A stretch of DNA of 64,000 nt from Christiangramia salexigens (GTDB lineage: Bacteria > Bacteroidota > Bacteroidia > Flavobacteriales > Flavobacteriaceae): the NCBI RefSeq assembly GCF_001889005.1, contig NZ_CP018153.1:1212501-1276500 (forward strand), written 5' to 3'. A program made the translations under genes and the position numbers. Positions 24,796 to 33,802 of the stretch are shown here, one piece after another. A model generated the notes under the pieces. It was given only the letters and a program-made list of their open reading frames with translations, searched no databases and was not told where the DNA came from. Position 1 is the stretch's first letter; each line of letters opens with the position of its first letter.

Positions 24796-25263
24796 ATGAA
24801 AAAAGAAGTAAAATCAGCCAAAGCCAGAATGCTTATAAGAAGTTCGGCGTCTAAGGTGTTTAATGCCTTTATAGATCCCGAGATCACCAAAAATTTCTGG
24901 TTTACACATAGTAGCGGAAAACTGGAAGAAAATAAAGAGGTTGAATGGAAGTGGGAAATGTATGGCGTATCGGCTATGGTAAAGGCCGTTGAGGTTAAAC
25001 CAAATGAGAAGCTAAGCTTTGAATGGTCTTCTATGAATGCAGAACCAACACTTGTGGTAATGAGCTTCAAAGCGATCGAGGCTAATTCTACCTTTGTGAG
25101 CATAGAGCATTCAGGTTTTCCACAGGAAGGCGGAGATCTGGTGGATGTTGTGGCAGATTCCACCGGCGGTTTCAATCTTGTTTTGGCAGGTTTAAAAGCC
25201 TATCTGGAACATAATATCCGGTTAGAACTTGTACGGGATAACTTCCCTGAAGAAGCCAGATAA
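24796..25263 (+). CDS. SRPBCC domain protein
   Basis: A 155-residue START-like domain protein. It has 'ARMLIRSSASKVFNAFIDPE' at the start, 'FWFTHSSGKLEENKEVEW' in the middle, and a final helix 'FNLVLAGLKAYLEHN'. This is the AHSA1-like class and is related in fold, not closely in sequence, to the protein encoded at 7357. Ligand unknown. Confidence 0.87.
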   Translation: MKKEVKSAKARMLIRSSASKVFNAFIDPEITKNFWFTHSSGKLEENKEVEWKWEMYGVSAMVKAVEVKPNEKLSFEWSSMNAEPTLVVMSFKAIEANSTFVSIEHSGFPQEGGDLVDVVADSTGGFNLVLAGLKAYLEHNIRLELVRDNFPEEAR

Positions 25264-25365
25264 AATTTATTATTTAAGATTAGGCAGTCTTTTATATTCA
25301 AATACGCGACCTTCGCGTGAAATTTCTTTGGAAACCAAACGAGCTTCCGATAAAAAACACCTTCA

Positions 25366-25977
25366 ATGTCCTTTAAAAAGCTAAATGAACATATAAAAGA
25401 ACGACTTTCAGAAAAAGGATTTGATTCCCCTACTCCTTTTCAGAAAAAAGCATTACCAGTTATAAAAAGTGGTGCCGACTTATATGGGATCGCTCCGGAA
25501 GGTGCAGGAAAGACCACGGCGATGATCATAAGTGTGATCCATAAACTAGAAGCCAGGGCCTTTGAAGATTCCCCTCGTGCATTGATCTATGTAAAAGACA
25601 AAGAGGCTGCGCTGGATCTGGAAGAGAAATTTCAGGAATATATTAAAGGTACCGACCTGCGGGTATATACTGCATACGAGGAGCATAGCATGGATACTCA
25701 AAAAGATGAGATCTATTATGGAGTGGATATAGTGATCGCTACGCCCAGACGCCTCGGAAGATTGTTCTCCAACACTGGTATTCACCTTGGTCAATTAAAA
25801 ATGGTGATCGTTGAGGACGCCGAATTCCTTTCCCGTGGGAATCATTTTAATGAAGTGATCAGAATTCCGCAGAGCATAGCTAAATGTCAGTATATCATTT
25901 TAGGGACTAAGATGGAACCAAAAATGAAACGCTTACAGGAATCATTTATGGAATTATCCAGGATCGTTAAGGCTTAA
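25366..25977 (+). CDS. Lone DEAD-box-like RecA domain (no helicase C domain)
   Basis: The 203-residue protein matches only the first RecA domain of DEAD-box helicases. A Q-motif-like 'GFDSPTPFQ' lies at 18-26 and a Walker A 'APEGAGKT' at 43-50. 'IVIATPRRLGRL' stands for motif Ib (TPGR becomes TPRR), and 'VIVEDAEFL' for motif II (DEAD becomes EDAE). The SAT motif is replaced by 'LGTKM'. There is no second domain and no frameshift after the stop. It cannot be a classical helicase; a regulatory or RNA-binding partner of a full helicase is possible. Short proteins of this type occur in other Flavobacteriaceae. Confidence 0.78.
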   Translation: MSFKKLNEHIKERLSEKGFDSPTPFQKKALPVIKSGADLYGIAPEGAGKTTAMIISVIHKLEARAFEDSPRALIYVKDKEAALDLEEKFQEYIKGTDLRVYTAYEEHSMDTQKDEIYYGVDIVIATPRRLGRLFSNTGIHLGQLKMVIVEDAEFLSRGNHFNEVIRIPQSIAKCQYIILGTKMEPKMKRLQESFMELSRIVKA

Positions 25978-26019
25978 TTATTCCCTACATAAGAGCTTGC
26001 TAACCAAAAAGGCCTAATA

Positions 26020-26553
26020 CTACCAATAAAGTAGCAACTGACTCTTACGCAAACGCGAAAGGGCTTTGGATATATGAAGTTCCACGGTCTTGACCGAGAT
26101 ATTCATGGTTTCCGCGATCTCGGCATATTTTAAGCCGTTATACCTGCTTAAAAGAAATGCTTCTCTACATTTAGGAGACAGCTGATCTACTGCTCTTTTA
26201 ATGATACGCAATTTCCTTTTTTTATTCATCTCCCCTTCTGAATGAATGCTATAAATGGTTTCCCATTTTAAAGTATCCAGCAGATCGGCTTCTTTCTTAG
26301 AAGCCCTCATTTTTTCTATAAATCTGTGATAGCAGGCCTTATAAAGATAAGCCTTGAAAGAGGTCTTTATACGCAGGTCCTCTCGCTTTTCCCAGATACC
26401 GATAAAGGTTTCCTGTACGATGTCTTTAGACAAGGCCGGGTTCCCGGAAAGTTTTAGTACATAAGCGCAGAGCGCTTCATAATTTTTTTCATAGAGTTCT
26501 TCAAAATCTTTAAGATGTTCCTTTCTCTCAATTCCTTTTTTCTTTAACCGCAT
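26020..26553 (-). CDS. ECF-type RNA polymerase sigma factor (Bacteroidetes family)
   Basis: Start 26553 (MRLKKKGIERKEH) is preferred; a longer reading to 26601 adds an unlikely hydrophobic lead. The 177-residue protein has sigma region 2 ('ALCAYVLKLSGNPALSKDIVQETF') and region 4 ('QLSPKCREAFLLSRYNGLKYAEIAETMNISVKTVELH' in parts), typical of the sigma-70 family-1 group paired with FecR-like anti-sigma factors. It is divergent from a FecR remnant and a TonB receptor at 26666-29733 and very likely drives that promoter. Confidence 0.93.
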   Translation of the reverse strand: MRLKKKGIERKEHLKDFEELYEKNYEALCAYVLKLSGNPALSKDIVQETFIGIWEKREDLRIKTSFKAYLYKACYHRFIEKMRASKKEADLLDTLKWETIYSIHSEGEMNKKRKLRIIKRAVDQLSPKCREAFLLSRYNGLKYAEIAETMNISVKTVELHISKALSRLRKSQLLLYW

Positions 26554-26610
26554 TTTATCTTTTCTAGAAATAGAATAAAAATTTTTACAAAAAATTATCA
26601 AAAAACATAG

Positions 26611-26637
26611 GGGTTTTTGTCAAAAACCACGTCTTAT
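26611..26637 (+). promoter_or_regulatory. Probable ECF-sigma promoter with palindrome
   Basis: GGGTTTTT at 26611-26618 and CGTCTTATA at 26630-26638 match the -35/-10 pattern often seen before Bacteroidetes anti-sigma/TonB operons. The palindrome GGTTTTTGTCAAAAACC (26612-26628) overlaps the -35 part. Transcription would start shortly before ATG 26666. The match to the pattern is from memory. Confidence 0.6.
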
Positions 26638-26665
26638 AAGTGAAAACGCCCTCTAAATTACATAA

Positions 26666-26878
26666 ATGAAGGTTAAAATTCAAAAGTTTTTAAAAAATCA
26701 GACCTCTTTCGGGGAAAAACGAAAGTTATTACGCTGGTTAAGTAAAAATGATGAAAATAAAGAGGTTTTTATCCAGGAAGTAGAAAAATGGAGCAAAAAC
26801 CACAAAACAGACCAAAATTTTGAAACGGAGAAAGCATTAAAAGAATTTAAGATCAGAATTGGAATTGCCGAAAAATGA
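26666..26878 (+). CDS. Truncated FecR-like anti-sigma factor (N-terminal domain only)
   Basis: The 70-residue protein resembles only the cytoplasmic sigma-binding head of FecR-type anti-sigma factors: 'IQKFLKNQTSFGEKRKLLRWLSK', then 'NDENKEVFIQEVEKWSK'. It has no transmembrane helix and no periplasmic FecR domain. Only 59 bp separate it from the TonB receptor, and no other frame holds the missing part. It could be a soluble sigma inhibitor or a remnant. The usual signal route from the receptor through the periplasm appears to be missing, as the receptor also lacks an N-terminal STN domain. Confidence 0.7.
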   Translation: MKVKIQKFLKNQTSFGEKRKLLRWLSKNDENKEVFIQEVEKWSKNHKTDQNFETEKALKEFKIRIGIAEK

Positions 26879-26937
26879 GGTTCCAATTCTTAACCCTGCC
26901 GGAAGCGGCTTAATACTAATTAAAATCAAGTTCAACT

Positions 26938-29733
26938 ATGAAAAACAATGACTCAATTAATTCATCGGGCCTGCCCGACAGATCTTTATCTAAAACCTGT
27001 TTTAGGCTAGTCTTTAGCTTATTGCTGGTTACATTTGGATTTCAGCAAACAGAAGCCAGTCCGATAGATTCGGATACTGAAATTGCTGATGTTCAGGAAA
27101 GAGAAGTAACCGGTGTGGTAAAGGATAATACCGGAATGCCACTACCCGGAGCCAACGTTCTTGTAAAAGGAACCACAGTAGGTACTCAAACCGATTTTGA
27201 TGGTAAGTTTAGTCTTATGGTACCTGCAGGAAGTAACATTATTGAGATCTCTTTTATCAGTTTTGAAACCAAACAGATCGATGTTACGGGAAAAGATAAT
27301 ATCGAGGTTCAGCTTGCACCTTCAGCCGCACGACTGGATGATGTCGTGATCGTTGGTAGCCGTGGTAAGCCAAGAACATCTTTTGATTCGCCGGTACCGG
27401 TAGATAATCTACAGACAGGAGAACTGGAACAAACAGGAAAAGGAGTTCTGGATCAGCAGTTAATGCATAAAGTACCTTCCTATACCTCAACTCAGCAACC
27501 AATTTCGGATGCGGCGGCTCACTTTAGCCCTGCAGATCTTAGAGGTTTGTTCCCGAGTAGAACTCTGGTTCTGGTTAATGGAAAAAGAAAGAATGCAAGT
27601 GCACTTGTATATAGTTACGTAACTCCGGGACGTGGTGAAGTTGGTGTGGATATGAAAGCCGTTCCTTCTGCAGCACTGGAAAGAGTAGAGATCTTACGTG
27701 ATGGTGCAGCCGCGCAATACGGTTCAGATGCCGTTGCAGGTGTTATTAACCTTGTATTAAAGGAAGAAAGCGATCCATTCATCAACACCAGCTATAGTGT
27801 AACTACAGAGGGTGATGGTGAACAATATAAGTTATCTACAGGATTTGGTGTAGACATAAATGATAAGGGTTACGCCAACTTTACTTTCAACTATTTCGAC
27901 CAAAAGCGCTCTCAGAGAGCCGGAACGATCACTAGTCTGGATGATGAGGCAGGTTATTGGGGAATTACCGATAGTACTCCTTATAACACTTCCGACTTAA
28001 GAGCATTCCTGAACAGAAATCCAAGTGCAGGTTTCCAGGTAGGGTTACCAGATATGACCATTACAAATTTTGCATACAACACAGGTTATACTTTAGATGA
28101 AGAGACTAAAACCGAGATCTATTCTTTTGGTTCTCTTGCTAACCGAAGTGGTTCTGCGCCTCAGTTCGCGCGCGTACCATACTGGGTAAGCGGGTTCGAG
28201 CAGATCTATCCTGGTACAGATTTCTTCTTAGCAGAGATGGCGCCTCAGATTCAGGATTATACATTCTCTCTTGGGTTAAAAACGACCTATAACGAATGGG
28301 ATTTTGATCTAAGTTCTACTTTAGGTAGAAACAGGATTGATTATTATATCAATAACTCCTTCAACCAGTCCTTTGGCGCTAGTAGCCCGTCAGATTTCTA
28401 CAACGGGGCTCACCAGTTTAGTCATATTGTGAATAATCTGGATGTGGTTAGAACATTTGAAGATACCGGATTAAACTCATTAACGGTTGCATTTGGTGCT
28501 GAGCACAGAACCGAAAACTTCGTAACAGAAGAGGGTGAATTTGCTTCTTATGGTGACGGTACGCCAGATGATCCAACGGACAGAACCGGATCTGAATCAT
28601 TTGGAGGCTTTAGACCTGAAAATGCGTCTAATGATTATAGAAGTAACCTTGGTATCTATACAGATATTACCGCAGACATTACAGAAGACTTCCTATTGGG
28701 AGGTGCATTGAGATATGAGAACTATAGCGATTTTGGTTCCAATGTAAGCTGGAAACTGAATTCAAGATATAAGACCCTGGATGATAAATTATCTATAAGA
28801 GGTTCTTTAAGTAGTGGATTCAGAGCTCCTGCTTTACACCAGGTATATTATACTGCGATCACCACAACTCTTACAGAGAATGGTATCCAGCAAAATGGTA
28901 TTTTGAACAATGCAGATCCTGCTTTAAGAGCTCTTGGTATTCCTGAGCTAGATGCAGAGACATCTTTCAATATCGGTGCCGGGGTGACTTACAGATTCAC
29001 TAAGAATATCGGACTTACGATGGATGTTTATCAGATCGATGTTGATGACAGAATTGTACTTTCCGGACAGGTAACTCCTACGGGAGAACCTACGAACCCG
29101 ATAGACCAGACTCTTGCCAGCGTAAATGTTGGTGCTGCAGGTTTCTTCCTGAATGCAATTGATACCAGAACAAAAGGTATAGACATCGTACTGAGTTACA
29201 GCAATCTTGAGATAGGAGAAGGTTCTTTAGGCGGTAGTATCGCTGCGAACTTCAATAAGACAGAAGTTATGGGAACAAATTTCCCTGATTTCATAAGACA
29301 GAACAACCTGGAAGACGCTCTTTTCTCTCGTGAGGATGTTTCGAGAGTTGAATCCTGGAGACCAAGATCCAAGATCATTGGTACTGCAAACTATGAGATA
29401 AATAAGTTCTCTACAAATCTGTCTTTAATGCATTACGGAAAAGTGACCTATCGTCACCCAAGTAATCCGGCAGATGATGCAACTTATGGCAGCAAATTGC
29501 TAACCGATCTTAGTTTTGGTTATGAGATCACAGATAAGATCAATGTTACCGTAGGAGCAAACAATCTGTTTAATGTATATCCTGATACTTTTGCCGAAGC
29601 TTATAGCGCAAATGGAGGAATTCCTAATGACAGAAACCTTGACTTCGTAGGTAGATTCAAGTATCCGTGGCAAACCACGCAATTTGGTCTGGACGGTACA
29701 AGAATATTCACAAACCTGAACTTTAAGTTCTAA
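26938..29733 (+). CDS. TonB-dependent outer membrane receptor
   Basis: A 931-residue protein with an exported N-terminus, a carboxypeptidase-regulatory-like domain (about 55-140; 'VTGVVKDNTGMPLPGANVLV', 'GTQTDFDGKFSL'), a plug with 'DDVVIVGSRGKPRTSFDSP' and 'RVEILRDGAAAQYGSDAVAG', and a beta-barrel ending in 'RIFTNLNFKF' (terminal Phe). No STN signalling domain and no SusD gene follow, so it is more like a stand-alone siderophore, vitamin or small-substrate receptor than a Sus-type glycan receptor. A paralogue lies at 36931. Control by the neighbouring ECF sigma factor is likely. Confidence 0.94.
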   Translation: MKNNDSINSSGLPDRSLSKTCFRLVFSLLLVTFGFQQTEASPIDSDTEIADVQEREVTGVVKDNTGMPLPGANVLVKGTTVGTQTDFDGKFSLMVPAGSNIIEISFISFETKQIDVTGKDNIEVQLAPSAARLDDVVIVGSRGKPRTSFDSPVPVDNLQTGELEQTGKGVLDQQLMHKVPSYTSTQQPISDAAAHFSPADLRGLFPSRTLVLVNGKRKNASALVYSYVTPGRGEVGVDMKAVPSAALERVEILRDGAAAQYGSDAVAGVINLVLKEESDPFINTSYSVTTEGDGEQYKLSTGFGVDINDKGYANFTFNYFDQKRSQRAGTITSLDDEAGYWGITDSTPYNTSDLRAFLNRNPSAGFQVGLPDMTITNFAYNTGYTLDEETKTEIYSFGSLANRSGSAPQFARVPYWVSGFEQIYPGTDFFLAEMAPQIQDYTFSLGLKTTYNEWDFDLSSTLGRNRIDYYINNSFNQSFGASSPSDFYNGAHQFSHIVNNLDVVRTFEDTGLNSLTVAFGAEHRTENFVTEEGEFASYGDGTPDDPTDRTGSESFGGFRPENASNDYRSNLGIYTDITADITEDFLLGGALRYENYSDFGSNVSWKLNSRYKTLDDKLSIRGSLSSGFRAPALHQVYYTAITTTLTENGIQQNGILNNADPALRALGIPELDAETSFNIGAGVTYRFTKNIGLTMDVYQIDVDDRIVLSGQVTPTGEPTNPIDQTLASVNVGAAGFFLNAIDTRTKGIDIVLSYSNLEIGEGSLGGSIAANFNKTEVMGTNFPDFIRQNNLEDALFSREDVSRVESWRPRSKIIGTANYEINKFSTNLSLMHYGKVTYRHPSNPADDATYGSKLLTDLSFGYEITDKINVTVGANNLFNVYPDTFAEAYSANGGIPNDRNLDFVGRFKYPWQTTQFGLDGTRIFTNLNFKF

Positions 29734-29754
29734 AAGTAAAAACTCTGTAAAATT

Positions 29755-29794
29755 AAAAAAGGCTTACACCAAATGGGTGTAAGCCTTTTTTTTT
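29755..29794 (+). terminator. Terminator after the first TonB receptor
   Basis: A perfect GGCTTACACC stem with a short loop, flanked by A and T tracts (nine T). Confidence 0.93.
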
Positions 29795-29987
29795 GATAAG
29801 CTAGTCAATTTTATGCCCTATAGAAACAACAAGCTACAACACTTAATGGGGCTGTAAGTCAATTAATAGTTATTAAATAATAATGCGAAATCTTAAAAAC
29901 ATCAGCTGGTCTGTTAATTTCTTTTGAAACCTATTTTATATCCAATTTTTTACGACCTTCATACTTAATTTCCAATGCATTAAGCTC

Positions 29988-30164
29988 ATGAAAAAAGTTC
30001 TAATTTACAATGCAATCACCTGGGCCTTAGTGATATTGGTCACTTCTTTTATTTTTAAAGATCATGAGAATTATGAATATCTTTTAGGTATACTGGTGAT
30101 AGGTTTCACGCTTCAAAACAGTCTTACCTTTTCTATTTTGAAAAATAAAAAACCAAAATTTTAG
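29988..30164 (+). CDS. Small two-helix membrane protein (58 aa)
   Basis: ATG 29988 to TAG 30164 encodes MKKVLIYNAITWALVILVTS, a charged turn (KDHENYE), a second hydrophobic stretch 'YLLGILVIGFTLQNSLTF' and a basic tail (KNKKPKF). Two transmembrane helices with a basic C-terminus and an upstream AT-rich leader make a real small gene plausible. No family or function is known. It stands between the receptor terminator and the antiporter gene. Confidence 0.6.
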   Translation: MKKVLIYNAITWALVILVTSFIFKDHENYEYLLGILVIGFTLQNSLTFSILKNKKPKF

Positions 30165-30228
30165 ATCCCGAACTTCATATGTTTTTAGACAGTTTGTTTC
30201 TGTTACCTAACTCATATTTTCAATTAAA

Positions 30229-32376
30229 ATGATATTCTTAATACTTCAGGAGATCACCTTACCTCTATCCAATCCGGTGCTTAAGTTTCTACTTATTCTG
30301 GTGATAATTCTAATCGCTCCCCTTTTACTAAATAAAATAAAGGTTCCTGCCCTATTGGGACTAATCATAGCAGGTGCAATTATAGGACCTAATGGTTTTA
30401 ACTTAATGGAAAGGGATAGCGGAATAATCCTTTCGGGTACCGCAGGCCTATTATATATCATGTTTCTAGCCGGTCTGGAGATCGATCTGAAGGATTTTAA
30501 GGACAACCGAAATAAAAGCATGGTCTTTGGGATGTATACCTTTTTGATTCCTATGGGGCTGGGGATTTTAACCGGCTTATATATACTGGAGTTTTCTATG
30601 CTTACCTCAGTACTGCTGGCCAGTATGTTCGCTTCGCACACGCTTATAGCCTACCCAATAGTGAGCAAGCTTGGCGTTACTAAAAACCGTGCTGTGAACA
30701 TCACGATTGGCGGCACTATGATCACAGACACTCTGGCTTTACTGGTTCTGGCTGTGATCGTAGGAATGGCTCATGGAGAGGTGAATGTCCTGTTCTGGAC
30801 CAGGCTAAGCATATCGATCCTGCTTTGCGGACTTATCATCGTTTTTCTTTTCCCAATTATCGCCAAGTGGTTCTTTAAAAATTTTAATGATAATGTCTCT
30901 CAATACATCTTTGTACTGGTACTGGTATTCAGCGGAGCCTTCCTAGCTGAACTTGCAGGAATCGAAGCCATCATTGGAGCCTTTCTTACCGGTCTATCAA
31001 TAAACAGATTGATCCCTCACAGTTCTCCGCTGATGAACCGGATTGAGTTTGTGGGCAATGCAATATTTATCCCATTCTTTCTTATAGGCGTGGGTATGCT
31101 TATAAATTACAAGATCTTTTTCATGAATTTTGAAACGATAAAGGTAGGAGCCGTAATGGTCGTAGTAGCCACTTCTGCCAAATTTATAGCAGCCTGGTTG
31201 ACCCAGAAGAGTTTCAAATTCACCACAGACGAGCGAAGGATCATTTTTGGATTAAGCAATGCCCAGGCAGCGGCAACTCTGGCCGCAGTTTTAATTGGAT
31301 ATAATATTATTATAGGGACTACAGCTTCCGGCGAAGATATTAGGCTTTTAAACGAAACTGTCCTGAATGGCACTATTTTGATGATCCTTGTCACCTGCAC
31401 CATTGCGAGCTTTGAAGCTCAGGCAGGAGCAAAAAATATTGCACTGGCCGGCGGTGCCAGTAATGGATTCTCAAGGCTTAATACCGATGAGAAGATCCTA
31501 ATCCCGGTAAGTAATGCCGAGAATACTGAAGAGCTTATTCAGCTTGCACTAAGTCTTAAATCCAAAGTTAATACCCGCGGACTTTATGCTCTTAGTATTG
31601 TAAATAATAACCTCGAGCCGGCCATTGCCGAAAATAATTCAAACCGGCTCCTCGATATTGCTTCTAAAACAGCATCTGCCACAGATAATCATCTTAAAAA
31701 GCTGATACGCTACGACCTGAATATTTTAAACGGAATCACAAGTGTACTTAAAGAGCAAAAGATCACCGACCTTATACTTGGGTTACATATCAAGAAAGAT
31801 ATTTCAGACAGTTTTCTGGGTTCACTAACCGAAAGTATATTGTCTCGTTCCGGATCCACTACATTTATATACAAACCCCGTCAGCCCTTAGGGACCATAA
31901 AAAGACATCTCATCTTTATTCCGGAAAATGCTGAAAAAGAAATAGGATTTATCAACTGGGTATTGAAGATCTGGAACCTCGCCGAAAATACCGGGGCTCA
32001 ACTCGTCTTTTACGCCAATGATAAAACCTTGAAAATCCTTGAAGAGATAAATTCCAAACACTCAATTAACTGCGAATTTAAGTCCGCTTCCATTTGGGAC
32101 GAATTTATTTCTTCAGAATTTAAAACCCGGGAAGATGATAATTTGATCATTATTCTAAGCAGAAAGAACAAGCCCTCATTTCATGAAAAAATGCAAAAGC
32201 TACCCTCCTATCTTAATGAAAGATTTCAGGAGAACGGTTTCATTCTTGTGTATCCAATACAAAGCGGCGTCGAAAATTCATCGGTCTCCGATCTTTTTAA
32301 CCCTTCGCTGTATGACTCAGTAGGAAAACTGGAAGAATTAGGTAAAATTTTTAGCAAAAACTGGAACAGGTCATAA
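30229..32376 (+). CDS. CPA2-type cation:proton antiporter with C-terminal stress-protein-like domain
   Basis: The 715-residue protein has about 12 transmembrane helices in residues 15-395. These follow the Na+/H+ exchanger pattern of the CPA2 family ('KVPALLGLIIAGAIIGPNGF', 'IMFLAGLEIDLKDF', 'AELAGIEAIIGAFLTGLS', 'RIIFGLSNAQAAATLA'). The C-terminal 300 residues are soluble and look like tandem universal-stress-protein-type folds, which may bind nucleotide and regulate transport. It likely exchanges Na+ or K+ for protons, relevant for a marine bacterium. Confidence 0.92.
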   Translation: MIFLILQEITLPLSNPVLKFLLILVIILIAPLLLNKIKVPALLGLIIAGAIIGPNGFNLMERDSGIILSGTAGLLYIMFLAGLEIDLKDFKDNRNKSMVFGMYTFLIPMGLGILTGLYILEFSMLTSVLLASMFASHTLIAYPIVSKLGVTKNRAVNITIGGTMITDTLALLVLAVIVGMAHGEVNVLFWTRLSISILLCGLIIVFLFPIIAKWFFKNFNDNVSQYIFVLVLVFSGAFLAELAGIEAIIGAFLTGLSINRLIPHSSPLMNRIEFVGNAIFIPFFLIGVGMLINYKIFFMNFETIKVGAVMVVVATSAKFIAAWLTQKSFKFTTDERRIIFGLSNAQAAATLAAVLIGYNIIIGTTASGEDIRLLNETVLNGTILMILVTCTIASFEAQAGAKNIALAGGASNGFSRLNTDEKILIPVSNAENTEELIQLALSLKSKVNTRGLYALSIVNNNLEPAIAENNSNRLLDIASKTASATDNHLKKLIRYDLNILNGITSVLKEQKITDLILGLHIKKDISDSFLGSLTESILSRSGSTTFIYKPRQPLGTIKRHLIFIPENAEKEIGFINWVLKIWNLAENTGAQLVFYANDKTLKILEEINSKHSINCEFKSASIWDEFISSEFKTREDDNLIIILSRKNKPSFHEKMQKLPSYLNERFQENGFILVYPIQSGVENSSVSDLFNPSLYDSVGKLEELGKIFSKNWNRS

Positions 32377-32485
32377 GCTGTAGAGTTTGATAAAAATTAA
32401 AACTTAGTTAATTTTTTTATTCAATTACGTACACTCCCCAATTATCTTTTATTTTCATTACAGATAACCCGAATTTGTTATTTAA

Positions 32486-33757
32486 ATGAAGAAGATCCTC
32501 GTATTTTTTCTAATTATTATAGTTGTCTTTATAGGCCTAGTTTATCTATCTGTAAGGGGAAATGATAAGGAGTTTGAAACCTGCAAGATCCTGAACATTG
32601 AAGATGTTGAAAACATAGATTTTCATGATTACGATTCTGTCCTCGTGGCAGCAAACAATCTTTATAAAGGGGGTATGGTAAAGGAGTTAATGCAGGGGTC
32701 CAACTACCGGGAAGCCTGGAGTACTCCGGTTAAAGTTCCTGTAGTTTTTCTGGATACCTTGAAGGGAGGTATGAAAATCCTTGAAGAAGGAGGTGGAAAA
32801 CAAACGCACTCACTTAAATTGGAAAGTAAGGATAAGATCACATATACCTTGAGAAGCATCACAAAAGACCCAAAAAAATTAATCCCGGATATTGCTAAAA
32901 CCCTGGGGCTTGAAAATATAATTGTGGACGGTGTCTCTGCTCAGCATCCTTATGGTGCAATCCTCGCTGCAAAACTTGCAGACATTGCCGGTGTATTACA
33001 TACGCATCCACGGGTGGTTTTTATCCCTAAACAGGAGCGATTGGGGGAATTCAACGACAAATATGGGAACCGGCTTTACCTTCTGGAATTTGAAACTGAA
33101 AGTGAAGAAAACTGGACCGACTTTCCTGATGTTAAAGAAATAATAGAGACCGATGACCTTCAGGAATTAAGACAAAAATACGGTCAAAAAGTTTCAATTA
33201 ACCGTTCGGCCCTTGTGCGAATACGTTTGTTTGATCTGCTTATTGGTGACTGGGACCGGCATTCTGAACAATGGGGCTGGATAATTCAGAAGGAAAATGA
33301 CAATTTTGTTGCTACTCCAATTGCCGGGGATCGTGATAATGCCTTTTTTAATCCCGATGGAGTTATACCTTCTATTGTAACAAATAAGAACGTAAAACCG
33401 CTAATTCGGCCATTTGAAAAGGATATAGATCATATGAAAGGTCTGGTCTATCCCTTTGACATCTATTTTCTTTATAACACACCGGAAAGGATATTTATAG
33501 AACAAGCAAACAATCTACAGGACCTTATGACCGATGAAAAAATAGATGAGGCATTCGCTGTTTGGCCTAAAGAAATAAGAGATCTTAATCAGAGTGAGAT
33601 TTCAGCAAAGATCAAAGCAAGACGGGATAAACTGGTGAAATATGCAAGATCATTTCATCAGGTTATCGAAAACTCTGAACTTTTGAAAGAGCCACTAAAA
33701 GGTTCGGATGATCTGGATCTTGAACCGGGACTTCTAAAATGTTTTGAATGTGAATAA
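32486..33757 (+). CDS. Membrane-anchored FAM20/HipA-type kinase-like protein
   Basis: A 423-residue protein begins with one hydrophobic helix (about 4-24) that anchors or exports it. The body contains motifs like those of FAM20C/HipA-type kinases: 'HSLKLESKDKITYTLRS' (nucleotide-binding strands), 'FDLLIGDWDRHSEQWGW' with Asp255, Asp257, Arg258 and His259 (FAM20C has GNMDRHH at this place), and 'PIAGDRDNAFF' with Asp282 and Asp284 at the metal site. A related module occurs in larger Bacteroidetes phosphoesterase/outer-membrane proteins. It would face the periplasm, where ATP is scarce, so activity is uncertain. It is followed by a shared terminator. Confidence 0.7.
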   Translation: MKKILVFFLIIIVVFIGLVYLSVRGNDKEFETCKILNIEDVENIDFHDYDSVLVAANNLYKGGMVKELMQGSNYREAWSTPVKVPVVFLDTLKGGMKILEEGGGKQTHSLKLESKDKITYTLRSITKDPKKLIPDIAKTLGLENIIVDGVSAQHPYGAILAAKLADIAGVLHTHPRVVFIPKQERLGEFNDKYGNRLYLLEFETESEENWTDFPDVKEIIETDDLQELRQKYGQKVSINRSALVRIRLFDLLIGDWDRHSEQWGWIIQKENDNFVATPIAGDRDNAFFNPDGVIPSIVTNKNVKPLIRPFEKDIDHMKGLVYPFDIYFLYNTPERIFIEQANNLQDLMTDEKIDEAFAVWPKEIRDLNQSEISAKIKARRDKLVKYARSFHQVIENSELLKEPLKGSDDLDLEPGLLKCFECE

Positions 33758-33789
33758 AAAAAGAGGCTTTTAAAAAGCCTCTTTTTTTA
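33754..33789. terminator. Bidirectional terminator
   Basis: AAAAAAAGAGGCTTTT pairs with AAAAGCCTCTTTTTTT, with A and T tracts on both sides. It serves the kinase-like gene (+) and the PepSY-like lipoprotein gene (-), which converge here. Confidence 0.9.
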
Positions 33790-33802
33790 TTATTATCTAA
33801 TA

